From Sulfitobacter aestuariivivens (GTDB lineage Bacteria > Pseudomonadota > Alphaproteobacteria > Rhodobacterales > Rhodobacteraceae): a DNA stretch of 64,000 nucleotides. This document shows, one piece after another, positions 16,746 to 26,069 of this stretch. The stretch spans positions 1,116,001-1,180,000 of the forward strand of contig NZ_JACTAG010000002.1 in NCBI RefSeq assembly GCF_014763045.1, given 5' to 3'. Both the position numbers and the translations under genes were made by a program. Every line of letters starts with the position of its first letter. Positions within the stretch are counted from its first letter, which is position 1. The notes under the pieces are model-generated. The model saw only the letters and a list, made by a program, of their open reading frames with translations, was not told the DNA's origin and did no database searches.

Positions 16746-17704
16746 CCCAGTCCGACGCGTAGGCAATCGTGGATGTGCAGCAAACCGGTCGGTTTGCCGG
16801 GGGCGTTGGGATCGACAACCAAAAGACACGTGATCTTGCGGTCGTTCATAATGCGCACGGCCTTTTCGGCCAGCGCATCCGGGTCGATGGTAATGGGCGA
16901 GGGGGTCATCACATCGCGCGCCTTGAATGTGGGCAGCCCTTCGATATGGCGGCTGAGGTCACCGTTGGTGATGATCCCGGCTAACTGGCCCGCATCGTCG
17001 GTGACGCCTGTGACGCCAAAGCCTTTTTCCCCGATCTGTGAGAGGGCATCGCTCATCGGGGCGTCTTGATGCACCAAGGGAATTGCATCGCCCGTGTGCA
17101 TCAAATCCGCAACCCGGCTGAGCTGGGCGCCCAGCTTGCCGCCCGGGTGGAAGTCGCGGAAGTGTTCTGCCGTGAAGTCGCGGTTCTCCATCAATGCCAC
17201 TGCCAGCGCATCGCCCAAAGCGAGCGTCATGGTGGTCGAGTTGGTGGGAACGACGCCGGTGCCGCAGGCCTCACCGGTTTGGGGCAATTGCAGTATGACA
17301 TCTGACTGGCGCGCCAGCGCGCTGCCAAGGCGGCTGGTCATGCCGATCAGGGGGATGTCATAGCGGCGCGAATAGATCAGCAGGTTGGCAAGTTCGGGCG
17401 CTTCGCCAGAGTTCGAGATGGCCAATACCACGTCATCGCGTGTGATCATGCCCAGATCGCCGTGGCTGGCCTCGGCCGGGTGTACGAATTGCGCGGGCGT
17501 CCCGGTGGAGGCAAGCGTCGCTGCGATCTTGTTCGCGATGTGGCCGGACTTGCCAATGCCGGTGACAATGATCCGCCCTTTGCAGCCCTTCATCAGGTCG
17601 ATGGCATCGCGAAAGCGCGCATCCAGGCTGTCGGCCAACGTCATCAGCGCCTCGGCCTCTGTGCGGATCACGCGGGCGGCGGTATCAAGGAAAGGGGTGC
17701 TCAT
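16742..17704 (-). CDS. kdsD: Arabinose-5-phosphate isomerase (KdsD/KpsF)
   Basis: Converts ribulose-5-phosphate to arabinose-5-phosphate, the first step of Kdo synthesis. The 320-residue protein has a SIS domain (GRIIVTGIGKSGHIANKIAA, HPAEASHGDLGMI, AISNSGEAPEL) and two C-terminal CBS domains (VADLMHTGDAIPLV, ARDVMTPSPITID). ATG at 17704 overlaps the rnd stop by four bases; a start at 17734 would lie inside rnd. It complements kdsB at 4.1 kb and heads the LPS transport genes. Confidence 0.95.
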   Translation of the reverse strand: MSTPFLDTAARVIRTEAEALMTLADSLDARFRDAIDLMKGCKGRIIVTGIGKSGHIANKIAATLASTGTPAQFVHPAEASHGDLGMITRDDVVLAISNSGEAPELANLLIYSRRYDIPLIGMTSRLGSALARQSDVILQLPQTGEACGTGVVPTNSTTMTLALGDALAVALMENRDFTAEHFRDFHPGGKLGAQLSRVADLMHTGDAIPLVHQDAPMSDALSQIGEKGFGVTGVTDDAGQLAGIITNGDLSRHIEGLPTFKARDVMTPSPITIDPDALAEKAVRIMNDRKITCLLVVDPNAPGKPTGLLHIHDCLRVGLG

Positions 17705-18315
17705 GAATGGGCAAATATGTCCGTGTCCGGCCATCCTTCAAGGTCCAGGCGGGCGCGGGTCGGTAGAAAGTCGAAACATGTCTGTGCGATTTCCATGCGG
17801 CCTTCGCGTTCCAGCATCGCATTCAGCCTGTCGCGCAGTTGGTGCAGATAAAGGACATCGGATGCGGCATATTCTAGCTGCGCTTCGGTCAGATCGGTGG
17901 CGCCCCAGTCACTGGATTGCTGCTGCTTGGAGATGTCGATTTGCAGCATCTCTTGCAGCAGTTTCGCCAGCCCGTGCCGGTCTGTGTAGGTGCGCACAAG
18001 GCGGCTGGCGATCTTGGTGCAATAGACCGGTGCGGTCAGCGCGCCAAAGGCGTTCAGCATGGCGGCGATGTCGAAGCGGCCGAAGTGAAAGAGCTTGAGA
18101 ACATCAGGGTTTTCCAGCAGGGCGCATAGATTGGGTGCCTCAGTCTGTCCTTTGGCGATCTGCACCAGATGTGCGTTTCCGTCGCCGCCCGACAATTGCA
18201 CAACGCACAGGCGGTCGCGGTGCGGGTTCAGGCCCATGGTTTCACAATCGATGGCAACCATAGGACCCAGATCAAGGCCGTCAGGCAGATCGTTTTGATA
18301 AAGAGTATTTGTCAT
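17701..18315 (-). CDS. rnd: Ribonuclease D-like 3'-5' exonuclease (short form)
   Basis: Predicted DEDD-family 3'-5' exoribonuclease for RNA end trimming. The 204-residue protein consists only of the DnaQ-like nuclease domain: VAIDCETMGLNPHRDRLCVV (motif I, Asp and Glu), FHFGRFDIAAML (motif II) and LEYAASDVLYLHQLRDRL (motif III with YxxxD). The HRDC domains of full-length RNase D are absent, so it is about half the E. coli length, a common alphaproteobacterial form. ATG at 18315 is chosen because the protein begins there with the conserved region. Confidence 0.88.
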   Translation of the reverse strand: MTNTLYQNDLPDGLDLGPMVAIDCETMGLNPHRDRLCVVQLSGGDGNAHLVQIAKGQTEAPNLCALLENPDVLKLFHFGRFDIAAMLNAFGALTAPVYCTKIASRLVRTYTDRHGLAKLLQEMLQIDISKQQQSSDWGATDLTEAQLEYAASDVLYLHQLRDRLNAMLEREGRMEIAQTCFDFLPTRARLDLEGWPDTDIFAHS

Positions 18316-18357
18316 GCGCCCCCTATATCGCGGTCGTGGCACCGTGGAAAGCAGCGG

Positions 18358-19146
18358 TTAAATCGCCTTGTTCAGAGCGATGTCCGAAAGTGCTGGTCTT
18401 GGGTAGGCGGTCAGCAGATTGGAGACCAACACGTGACACTTGTAATAATCGCTTTGCGGATCAATCAGCGCGCGGGGCGGTTGGGCATATTTCAACACCA
18501 AGCGGCGCCAATTGTGGACCACGAGGCAGCGTAAAACGGCGGTGTCGAGCGGGTCGAGGGACGGCAGGTCTGTCAACGCATCTGACAGTGCCTCAAGCGC
18601 GGTGCGCAGCCGCGCGTAGTCGTCTTCCAGCGCTGCAGGTGCCACCTGTTTTGACACCCAATCGGGCGCGGTACTGGCGGCGAGCGCGAAGGTGTCCCGG
18701 GGCAGTGGAGCGTCCGCCGGGCCGACAAAGACGCGGGGCATAAGCTGGATCATGCCTGCATCGTTCAATATCTGCTGCCTCTTTGGATCAGTCTTGGGCA
18801 AAATGACAAGCTGCCAGTTCTCTGGCCCCTCATTGGGGCGGGCGTAGATGCGCGGGCTTGCTGCCGCACTTTCGGCGCGTCCCAGTGCAGTAAGGCTGTG
18901 CTGGCTGATGCGTCCGGATTTCTCGGATGCGATCCAGCCGTCATTGCGCAAGCGGTGCAGCGCCACGCGGGCGGCTTCTGGTCTTACCTCAAGTGCTGCC
19001 ATGATTGCAGACAGGACCGGGCCATCAATCTTGTCGCCCTCCCCCTGTGCCAGATCACCAAACAGGCTGACCACCAACGACCAGACCCGCCCACCCCCAA
19101 GGGCGCGCAGATCTGCCGCCGCGTCGTACAGCGTATCAGAGGGCAT
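18358..19146 (-). CDS. paaX: Phenylacetic acid degradation regulator PaaX
   Basis: GntR-like winged-helix repressor that senses phenylacetyl-CoA and controls paa genes. The 262-residue protein has an N-terminal winged helix (VWSLVVSLFGDLAQ, ARVALHRLRNDGWIASEKSGR), a central PaaX domain (WQLVILPK, MIQLMPRVFVGP) and the C-terminal PaaX_C part (LRCLVVHNWRRLVLKYAQPP). It is the last gene of the paa operon and its start overlaps paaZ by 11 bases, so expression is probably autoregulated with the operon. Confidence 0.93.
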   Translation of the reverse strand: MPSDTLYDAAADLRALGGGRVWSLVVSLFGDLAQGEGDKIDGPVLSAIMAALEVRPEAARVALHRLRNDGWIASEKSGRISQHSLTALGRAESAAASPRIYARPNEGPENWQLVILPKTDPKRQQILNDAGMIQLMPRVFVGPADAPLPRDTFALAASTAPDWVSKQVAPAALEDDYARLRTALEALSDALTDLPSLDPLDTAVLRCLVVHNWRRLVLKYAQPPRALIDPQSDYYKCHVLVSNLLTAYPRPALSDIALNKAI

Positions 19147-21160
19147 TCATGGTCAAGAGCTCATACTCGGCGGCAGTCTCGTCATTCTGATTGGTCAGGG
19201 TCACGTGCCAGCGTACCTCACCATATTCATCATTGCGAGGTGTCTTGTGCTTGACCGTCAGGCGCACGCGGATGCTGTCGCCTGCTGCGACAGGGGTCAT
19301 GAAACGCAGATTATCAAGGCCGGTGTTGGCCAGTACCGGGCCCGGATCAGGCTGCACGAACAGGCCTGCTGCAAAGCTGAGCAATAGATAACCGTGCGCC
19401 ACGCGGCCCGGGAAGAACGGGTTTGCGCGCGCGGCTTCATCGTCCATGTGGGCATAAAAGGTGTCCCCGGTGAAATGCGCGAAGGTTTCGATATCATCGA
19501 GGGTGATTTCACGGCGGAGGGAATAGAACGTCTCGCCCAGATCGAGGTCGGTAAAGGTGCGGGTGAAGGGATGCGCGCGATCAGTGATCTCATCTGCGCC
19601 CGGCACCCATTGCTGGCTGATTGCGCTCAGAATATCAGGGCTGCCCTGCACCGCCGTGCGCTGCATATAGTGCATGACACCACGGATCCCGCCCAGTTCT
19701 TCGCCACCACCTGCGCGGCCCGGGCCGCCGTGAACCATGTGTGGCAGGGGGGAGCCGTGGCCCGTTGCTTCTTTCATTGACGCGCGGTTGTTGAAATAAA
19801 GCCGCCCGTGGAAGGCGGCACTGCCCATCGTTATTTCACGCGCAACTTCGCCGTCGTTGGTAATGACGGAGGCAACAAGCGAGCCTTTGCCCTTGTTCAG
19901 CAGGCTGACCGCATGGGGCAGATCACGATAGGCCATGATGGTTGAGACGGGGCCGAATGCTTCGGTATCGTGCACGCGTTCAGCCAGATCGGGCGCGGTG
20001 CAATGGAACAGCATTGGCGGGACAAATGCACCTTTCTGCGCGTCAGCACCATCGACGTTGAAATCTTCGGGGTCACCAAACACACGCTCTGCCTCGGCAC
20101 CAATCAGAGCGGCTTTTTCCAGGACATCACGTTTTTGACTGGCAGAGACCAGCGCGCCCATGCGGGTCTGTTCAAGGCGAGGATCGCCGATCGTCGTTTT
20201 TGCAAGGCGTGCGGTTATTGCCTCAATAACAGGCTCTAACACCGGTTCTGGCACCATGATCCGGCGAATGGCAGTGCATTTCTGACCCGCTTTCGCCGTC
20301 ATCTCTCGCTGCACTTCTTTCACGAATAGGTCGAATTCGGGTGTGTCAGGGGTGGCGTCAGGGCCAAGCACCGAGGCGTTCAAACTGTCCTGCTCAGACG
20401 CAAAGCGGACGGATCGCTGCAACAGATGCGGGTTGCTGCGCAGCTGATTTGCTGTGTGGGCTGATCCGGTGAAGGCAATGGCATCCTGCAGGTCAAGATG
20501 ATCGAGCATATCGCCCAAACCACCGCTTACCAGTTGCACGGCACCCGCTGGCAGCTGCCCGCTGTCCAGCATCAGTCGCACACATTTTTCCGTGACATAG
20601 CAGGTGGCGGTTGCTGGTTTCACGATTGCAGGCACCCCGGCAAGCAGCGTTGGTGCAAGTTTTTCCAGCATCCCCCAAACCGGAAAGTTGAATGCGTTGA
20701 TGTGTACGGCCACGCCTTGCAACGGCGTGCAAATGTGGCGACCCAGAAATTGCCCGTCGCGGCCCAATTGTTCTGGCACGCCATCAAGATAGACGTGCCC
20801 GTCCGGCATTTCGCGTCGCCCTTTGGAGGCGAAAACCATCATTGTGCCGATCCCGCCGTCGACGTCGATCTTATGATCGCTGAGCGTCGCACCGGTATCA
20901 TAGCTGAGATCGTAAAGTGTCTGTTTGTGGGTCATCAGGTGCATCGCGACAGCCTTGAGCATGCGCGCGCGGTCATGGAACGTCATCTTTCGCAACGCCG
21001 GGCCGCCCACATCGCGCGCATAGCCCAGCATCGCCTGCACATCGAGCGCCTCATTGCCGGCCCGCGCGATCACCTCGCCGGTGATGGCGCTGGCGATGTC
21101 GCGCGCCCCGGCGCCCGGTGCAATCCATTGCCCGGCGGCAAAACTTTCAACTTCGAGCAT
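19136..21160 (-). CDS. paaZ: Oxepin-CoA hydrolase / 3-oxo-5,6-dehydrosuberyl-CoA semialdehyde dehydrogenase PaaZ
   Basis: Bifunctional enzyme that opens the oxepin-CoA ring and oxidises the resulting aldehyde. The 674-residue protein has an N-terminal aldehyde dehydrogenase domain (about 1-520; AITFTGSAHTANQL and the catalytic Cys in AGQKCTAIRRI) and a C-terminal MaoC/R-hydratase domain (about 540-674; HMDDEAARANPFFPGRVAHG). Both halves look intact, so a short-circuit to tropone-like products is not suggested by the sequence. It lies between paaE and paaX. Confidence 0.96.
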   Translation of the reverse strand: MLEVESFAAGQWIAPGAGARDIASAITGEVIARAGNEALDVQAMLGYARDVGGPALRKMTFHDRARMLKAVAMHLMTHKQTLYDLSYDTGATLSDHKIDVDGGIGTMMVFASKGRREMPDGHVYLDGVPEQLGRDGQFLGRHICTPLQGVAVHINAFNFPVWGMLEKLAPTLLAGVPAIVKPATATCYVTEKCVRLMLDSGQLPAGAVQLVSGGLGDMLDHLDLQDAIAFTGSAHTANQLRSNPHLLQRSVRFASEQDSLNASVLGPDATPDTPEFDLFVKEVQREMTAKAGQKCTAIRRIMVPEPVLEPVIEAITARLAKTTIGDPRLEQTRMGALVSASQKRDVLEKAALIGAEAERVFGDPEDFNVDGADAQKGAFVPPMLFHCTAPDLAERVHDTEAFGPVSTIMAYRDLPHAVSLLNKGKGSLVASVITNDGEVAREITMGSAAFHGRLYFNNRASMKEATGHGSPLPHMVHGGPGRAGGGEELGGIRGVMHYMQRTAVQGSPDILSAISQQWVPGADEITDRAHPFTRTFTDLDLGETFYSLRREITLDDIETFAHFTGDTFYAHMDDEAARANPFFPGRVAHGYLLLSFAAGLFVQPDPGPVLANTGLDNLRFMTPVAAGDSIRVRLTVKHKTPRNDEYGEVRWHVTLTNQNDETAAEYELLTMNAL

Positions 21161-21168
21161 ATGGCCCC

Positions 21169-22233
21169 CTAATGAGTGTCGTAGTCGATGACGAGCGTGT
21201 CGGTGATCGGATAAGACTGGCAGGACAGGCGATACCCATCGGCCACCTCGTGATCCTCAAGCGCGTGATTGGCAAGCATTTCAACCTCGCCTTCCAGCAC
21301 CTTGCACATGCAAGTCGAACAAACCCCGGCTTTGCAGGCAAAGGGGGCATCCTGGCCATTTTCCAATGCGGCATCCAGCACGGACTGGCCCTTGGACATT
21401 TCAAATGTGCGGCTGGCCCCGTCGATAATCACCGTTAGTTCTGTACCCTTCTGCCCCTCCGCACGTGCAGCCATCTCCTGCTTTGCAAGCTGGCCTTGCT
21501 GGCTTTCGCTGAAAAGCTCCATCTTGATCTGATCAGGCTCTAACCCGTGGGTTTTGAGGCTCTCCGAGATGGCCAGCATCATTGGTTCCGGCCCGCAGAT
21601 AAAGGCGGTGTGGATGGATTTGATGTCGATCCAGTACTTGAAAAGTGCCGTGCATTTATCCTGATCGACACGACCTGTGAAAAGGTCAATGTCCTGACCG
21701 GATTCCAGCATATGAATGATCGTCAGCCGCCCCATGTAGTGGTTTTTCAGATCCTCGAGTTCTTCTCGGAACATGATCGTGTTCACGGCGCGGTTGGCAT
21801 ATACCAGCGTAAAGGTACTTTGCGGTTCGCGTTTCAGAACAGTCTTGAGGATCGACAGCACCGGCGTGATGCCTGAGCCGCCTGCAAATCCGAGATAGTT
21901 TTTCGCCTTTTCAGGCTCTATCTTTGTGAAAAATTTGCCCTGCGGGGGCATCGCGTGCAGCACATCGCCGACTTGAAGTTGGGTATTCGCAAAAGTGGAG
22001 AACGCGCCGCCATCGACGCGCTTGATCCCGACCTTGATCTTGCCCTCGTCAAGTCCGGTGCAGATTGAATAGTTGCGCCGCAGTTCGGTACCGTCGAAGT
22101 CACGCTTGAAGGTCAGGTATTGGCCTTGGGTGAACGAAAATTGTTCCGGGTTTTCCGGCTGCAATGTCAGCACCACAGCGTCGCGGATGGTGTGGTGGAT
22201 GTCTGTTACCTTGAGGGGATGGAATTGGGCCAT
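21169..22233 (-). CDS. paaE: Phenylacetyl-CoA 1,2-epoxidase reductase subunit PaaE
   Basis: Electron-transfer subunit that feeds NADPH electrons to the PaaAC di-iron monooxygenase. The 354-residue protein has an FNR-like FAD/NADP domain (GTELRRNYSICTG, LGFAGGSGITPVLSILKTVL, FICGPEPMM) and a C-terminal plant-type 2Fe-2S domain (CKAGVCSTCMCKV and a distal SCQSYPI Cys). ATG at 22233 is used because the conserved MAQFHPLKV begins there; longer readings run into paaD. Confidence 0.95.
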   Translation of the reverse strand: MAQFHPLKVTDIHHTIRDAVVLTLQPENPEQFSFTQGQYLTFKRDFDGTELRRNYSICTGLDEGKIKVGIKRVDGGAFSTFANTQLQVGDVLHAMPPQGKFFTKIEPEKAKNYLGFAGGSGITPVLSILKTVLKREPQSTFTLVYANRAVNTIMFREELEDLKNHYMGRLTIIHMLESGQDIDLFTGRVDQDKCTALFKYWIDIKSIHTAFICGPEPMMLAISESLKTHGLEPDQIKMELFSESQQGQLAKQEMAARAEGQKGTELTVIIDGASRTFEMSKGQSVLDAALENGQDAPFACKAGVCSTCMCKVLEGEVEMLANHALEDHEVADGYRLSCQSYPITDTLVIDYDTH

Positions 22234-22234
22234 G

Positions 22235-22702
22235 TCAGATACACTTGAAGTAATCGAAGGGTTCGAGACAGTCCTTGCAGCGCCACTGCGCCTTGCAGGG
22301 GGTGGAGCCGAACTGGCTGATGCGCTCGACGTCTGTTGATTTGCAGCGCGGGCAGTACTGCGGGCCACCGGCGGGTTGCGGCGGTGCGATACCGTATTCT
22401 TCGAGCTTAGCGCGGCCGGCGTCGCTGAGCCAATCGGTAGTCCAGGCGGGCGAGAGTTGCCGTTTCAGAGACAGGTTTTCAATGCCGCGCGCGCGCAGAG
22501 CCGTTTCAATATCGAGGTTGATGATCGTGGTGGCGGGGCATCCGGAATAGGTGGGCGTGACCGTCACTTCCAGCGTATCGCCCTGCCACTGGACATCGCG
22601 GATGATGCCGAGATCAGTGAGCGAGATCACGGGGATTTCGGGGTCGGGAACCTGGCCGAGCCAGTCCCAAACTGTCTCTAAAGTGGGCTTTTCGATTACC
22701 AT
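22235..22702 (-). CDS. paaD: Phenylacetate pathway protein PaaD (DUF59/Zn-binding)
   Basis: Accessory protein of the epoxidase complex, thought to act in iron or Fe-S cluster maturation. The 155-residue protein has an N-terminal DUF59/MIP18 domain (WDWLGQVPDPEIPVISLTDL, VTVTPTYSGCPATTII) and a C-terminal zinc-ribbon-like part with CPRCKSTD and CKDC. It overlaps the paaC end by seven bases and precedes paaE by one base. Confidence 0.94.
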   Translation of the reverse strand: MVIEKPTLETVWDWLGQVPDPEIPVISLTDLGIIRDVQWQGDTLEVTVTPTYSGCPATTIINLDIETALRARGIENLSLKRQLSPAWTTDWLSDAGRAKLEEYGIAPPQPAGGPQYCPRCKSTDVERISQFGSTPCKAQWRCKDCLEPFDYFKCI

Positions 22703-23451
22703 GACGCGTCCGGATAGGCCCGTTGCAGGAACTGCATGGAGCTGAGCATATGGCCCAGATGTTCGGTATGTCGTACGCCGGTCTTGCCGCCCTGATGGGC
22801 AAAGTCGTCTACGGGGCGGACGAGCGTCGCCTCGCCAAGCACTTCGGCCAGACGGGCGTCATAGGCGGGGCGCAGGCTAGCGGGATCGGGAGCGATGCCC
22901 TGTTCCGCGATTGCCTTATCGACCGCGTCGGCGGTGAACATTTCCCCCGCATAGGGCCACAGCAGGTCGAGCGCAGCTTGCATGCGCGCGTGGCTTTCCT
23001 CAGTGCCATCGCCCAGGCCGATCACGGTATCAGAGGAGCGTTCAAGGTGATAGGTGACCTCTTTGGTGGACTTCTCGGCAATGGCGGCGATCTGGTCATG
23101 ACTGGCCGACTGCAAGGCCTTCAACATCTCCAGATGCCAGGCGTCGAACAGAAACTGACGCATCAGGGTCTGGCCAAAATCACCGTTCGGCTGTTCGACC
23201 AGCAATACATTCCGAAAGTCCCAGACGTCGCGGTGAAACGCGAGGCGATCGGCATCGCGACCTTGGCCTTCAGTCTCGCCCGCGAGGCCGAGCCAAAGCT
23301 GGGTCTGCCCAATGAGGTCGAGGCCCATGTTGGCGAGCGCAATGTCTTCTTCGATCACCGGGGCCACGCCGCACCATTCAGAGACACGCTGGCCCAGTAC
23401 AAGGGTGTTGTCGCCCATGCGGCAGCAGAATTCGAAAAGGTCTTTGGTCAC
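22696..23451 (-). CDS. paaC: Phenylacetyl-CoA 1,2-epoxidase structural subunit PaaC
   Basis: Structural ferritin-like partner of PaaA in the ring epoxidase. The 251-residue protein begins FEFCCRMGDNTLVLGQRVSEW and contains EEDIALANMGLDLIGQTQLW and DFRNVLLVEQPNGDFGQTLM, typical of PaaC. It overlaps paaB by four bases and paaD by seven. Confidence 0.95.
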   Translation of the reverse strand: MTKDLFEFCCRMGDNTLVLGQRVSEWCGVAPVIEEDIALANMGLDLIGQTQLWLGLAGETEGQGRDADRLAFHRDVWDFRNVLLVEQPNGDFGQTLMRQFLFDAWHLEMLKALQSASHDQIAAIAEKSTKEVTYHLERSSDTVIGLGDGTEESHARMQAALDLLWPYAGEMFTADAVDKAIAEQGIAPDPASLRPAYDARLAEVLGEATLVRPVDDFAHQGGKTGVRHTEHLGHMLSSMQFLQRAYPDASW

Positions 23452-23792
23452 ATCGCCCCCACTTCGTCAGGGATGTCGAAGAAGGTCGGATGGCGGTAAA
23501 CCTTGTCGTTGGAGGGCTCGTAGAGCGATCCCTTTTCTTCCGGAGACGACGCGGCGATATGCGCAGCTTCGACGGCCCAGATGCTGACCCCTTCGTTGCG
23601 GCGGGTGTAAACGTCGCGGGCGTTCTTGATGGCCATTTCGGCGTCCGGCGCGTGCAGGGAGCCGACATGGCGATGCGACAGGCCGTGCTGGCCGCGGATG
23701 AAAATCTCCCAAAGGGGCCATTCGGTTTTGCGGGGGCTGCCGTGTTCGGCGGCTTCGGTATCGTTGTAAGGACTGGATTCTGGGCTGCTCAT
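23448..23792 (-). CDS. paaB: Phenylacetyl-CoA 1,2-epoxidase subunit PaaB
   Basis: Small subunit that bridges PaaAC heterodimers. The start at 23792 gives 114 residues with an acidic N-terminal stretch, then EWPLWEIFIRGQHGLSHRHV, GSLHAPDAEMAIKNARDVYT and RRNEGVSIWAV, the whole known PaaB core. Upstream in-frame starts (to 23933) would overlap paaA and add unconserved residues. It follows paaA by 74 bases that hold a stem-loop. Confidence 0.94.
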   Translation of the reverse strand: MSSPESSPYNDTEAAEHGSPRKTEWPLWEIFIRGQHGLSHRHVGSLHAPDAEMAIKNARDVYTRRNEGVSIWAVEAAHIAASSPEEKGSLYEPSNDKVYRHPTFFDIPDEVGAM

Positions 23793-23821
23793 TTCGAGGT
23801 CTCCGTCAGATTGGTGTGCGT

Positions 23822-23844
23822 CCAAGCGTTTCAGGAACACTTGG
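23822..23844 (-). promoter_or_regulatory. Intercistronic stem-loop between paaA and paaB
   Basis: In minus-strand RNA, CCAAGUGUU-CCUGA-AACGCUUGG forms a 9-pair stem (one G-U wobble) with a five-base loop. It lies in the only sizeable gap (74 bases) of the paaJABCDE series and has no U-run, so it is unlikely to be a terminator. A processing or stability element that shields paaA mRNA is one possible role (inference). Confidence 0.4.
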
Positions 23845-23866
23845 TCAACTCCATTGAAGGGGTCGG

Positions 23867-24844
23867 CTATTCCGCAGCAATTGCTGCGTTGCGTTTCTTT
23901 TTGGCATGAGCCAGCAGCCCTTCGCGAACCCAACGGCCATCGTCCCAGGCCTTGTTGCGGGCCGCCAGTCGTTCGGTATTGCAGGGGCCGTTACCCTTGA
24001 GGACCTGAAAAAACTCATCCCAATCGGGTTCGGAGAAATCGTAGTGGCCGGATTCTTCGTTGAACTTCAAATGTTCATCCGGAACCGTCAGCCCAAGATA
24101 TTCGGCTTGCGGTGCTGTCTGATCGACGAATTTCTGGCGCAGTTCATCATTGGTGTTCATTTTGATTTTCCACGCCATAGATTGTTCGGAATGCACCGAT
24201 TCCTTGTCAGAGGGGCCGAACATCATCAGCGAAGGGTACCAAAAGCGGTTCAGCGCATCCTGCGCCATCCTGCGCTGGGCGTCTGTGCCATTGGCCATCT
24301 TCATCATGATGTCAAAGCCCTGACGCTGGTGGAACGATTCCTCTTTGCAGATGCGCACCATCGCGCGCGCATACGGCCCGTAGGACGTGCGCTGCAACGG
24401 CACCTGATTCATGATTGCGGCCCCATCGACCAGCCAACCAACCGCGCCCATGTCGGCCCACGTCAACGTTGGATAGTTGAAGATCGAGGAATATTTCATC
24501 TTGCCGGACAGCAGGTCACGGGTGAGTTGATCGCGGCTGACCCCCAGTGTTTCGGCCGCGCAGTACAAGTAGAGACCATGCCCGGCCTCGTCCTGTACCT
24601 TGGCCAGCAGAATGGCCTTGCGTTCCAGTGTGGGCGCACGGCTGATCCAGTTGCCTTCGGGCAGTTGACCCACGATTTCGGAATGTGCGTGCTGGCCGAT
24701 CTGGCGGATCAGCGTTTTGCGATAGCCTTCGGGCATCCAATCCTTGGGCTCGATCTTGCTGCCAGCGTCGATCCGGTCCTGAAATGCCTTGAGAGCTTCG
24801 GGATCTTCCTGTGACGCCTCTGATTTGATCATCTGAGCATACAT
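23867..24844 (-). CDS. paaA: Phenylacetyl-CoA 1,2-epoxidase catalytic subunit PaaA
   Basis: Di-iron oxygenase subunit that epoxidises the ring of phenylacetyl-CoA. The 325-residue protein carries the ferritin-like carboxylate/histidine ligands: [17 protein letters not shown] and [18 protein letters not shown], both ExxH-type. [20 protein letters not shown] and [14 protein letters not shown] are typical of PaaA. It starts three bases after paaJ ends, so it is co-transcribed with the thiolase. Confidence 0.97.
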   Translation of the reverse strand: MYAQMIKSEASQEDPEALKAFQDRIDAGSKIEPKDWMPEGYRKTLIRQIGQHAHSEIVGQLPEGNWISRAPTLERKAILLAKVQDEAGHGLYLYCAAETLGVSRDQLTRDLLSGKMKYSSIFNYPTLTWADMGAVGWLVDGAAIMNQVPLQRTSYGPYARAMVRICKEESFHQRQGFDIMMKMANGTDAQRRMAQDALNRFWYPSLMMFGPSDKESVHSEQSMAWKIKMNTNDELRQKFVDQTAPQAEYLGLTVPDEHLKFNEESGHYDFSEPDWDEFFQVLKGNGPCNTERLAARNKAWDDGRWVREGLLAHAKKKRNAAIAAE

Positions 24845-24847
24845 AGT

Positions 24848-26050
24848 TCAGGTCCTTTCAAGAATGAGCGCGACGCCCTGGCCCACGCCTACGCACATAG
24901 TGCACAGCGCGTACCGGCCACCGGTGCGTTTGAGTTGTAACGCTGCGGTCATCACAAGCCGAGCACCGGACATGCCAAGCGGATGGCCGATGGCAATCGC
25001 GCCGCCATTGGCGTTCACGTGCGGCGCGTCTTCTTTGATGCCGAGGGCGCGCAGCGTTGCAATGCCCTGGCTTGCGAACGCTTCGTTCAGTTCGACAATA
25101 TCCATCTGGTCAGCAGTCAGGCCAGCGCGGGCCAACACTTTTTGGCAGGCAGGCACGGGACCGATGCCCATGACACGGGGTTCGACGCCGGCAGCGGACA
25201 TGGCGACGATACGCGCAATGGGTTCAAGACCGTGGTCCGACGCCGCCTTTTCAGAAGCGACCAGCATTGCCGCGGCACCGTCGTTCACGCCGGATGCATT
25301 TCCCGCTGTGACGGTCAGATCGGGCCCATTGATCCCGCGCAGTTTGCCAAGTTTATCAAGAGTCGTGTCGGGCCGGGGGTGCTCATCTTTGCTTACGGTT
25401 ATCGGATCACCTCGGCGCTGGGGAATGGACACCGGCGTGATTTCTTCGGCAAAGACACCAGCGGCATGAGCCTCTGCCCAGCGTTGCTGACTGCGTAGCG
25501 CGAATGCGTCCTGATCCGCGCGACTGACGTCGTGATCGGCGGCCACGTTATCCGCGGTCTGCGGCATCGAATCGACGCCGTACTGCGATTTCATCCGTGG
25601 ATTCACGAAACGCCAGCCTATCGTGGTGTCATAGACAGCGTTGGTGCGGGAAAAGGCGGCTTCGGCCTTGGGCATCACAAAAGGGGCGCGCGTCATGCTT
25701 TCCACGCCGCCGGCGATGGCAAGGTCCATGTCGCCTGCGCGAATCGCGCGGGCAGCAGTGCCCACCGCGTCCATGCCTGAGGCGCATAACCGGTTCAGCG
25801 TCACACCCGGTACATCGACAGGGAGCCCGGCCAGCAATCCGGCCATGCGCGCCACGTTTCGATTGTCTTCGCCCGCCTGGTTTGCGCAGCCCATGAAAAC
25901 GTCATCGACCCGCGCCCAATCCACATCAGCGTTGCGCGCCATCAGTGCAGCAATAGGCGCTGCCGCCAGATCATCAGTGCGCACAGCAGAAAGGGCACCG
26001 CCAAAGCGCCCGATGGGTGTGCGTTGCGCGTCGCAAATGAAAGCGTGCAT
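24848..26050 (-). CDS. paaJ: 3-oxoadipyl-CoA / 3-oxo-5,6-dehydrosuberyl-CoA thiolase
   Basis: Cleaves beta-ketoacyl-CoA intermediates of the phenylacetate (and beta-ketoadipate) route. The 400-residue thiolase has the nucleophilic Cys in TLNRLCASGMDAV, the catalytic His in GGAIAIGHPLGMSGAR and the second Cys in CTMCVGVGQG. RYALCTMCVGVGQG is typical of PcaF/PaaJ. It is the first gene of the paa operon, with GGGAG eight bases before the ATG. The same enzyme could also serve protocatechuate degradation. Confidence 0.92.
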   Translation of the reverse strand: MHAFICDAQRTPIGRFGGALSAVRTDDLAAAPIAALMARNADVDWARVDDVFMGCANQAGEDNRNVARMAGLLAGLPVDVPGVTLNRLCASGMDAVGTAARAIRAGDMDLAIAGGVESMTRAPFVMPKAEAAFSRTNAVYDTTIGWRFVNPRMKSQYGVDSMPQTADNVAADHDVSRADQDAFALRSQQRWAEAHAAGVFAEEITPVSIPQRRGDPITVSKDEHPRPDTTLDKLGKLRGINGPDLTVTAGNASGVNDGAAAMLVASEKAASDHGLEPIARIVAMSAAGVEPRVMGIGPVPACQKVLARAGLTADQMDIVELNEAFASQGIATLRALGIKEDAPHVNANGGAIAIGHPLGMSGARLVMTAALQLKRTGGRYALCTMCVGVGQGVALILERT

Positions 26051-26069
26051 CCAGATACTCCCTAACGAG

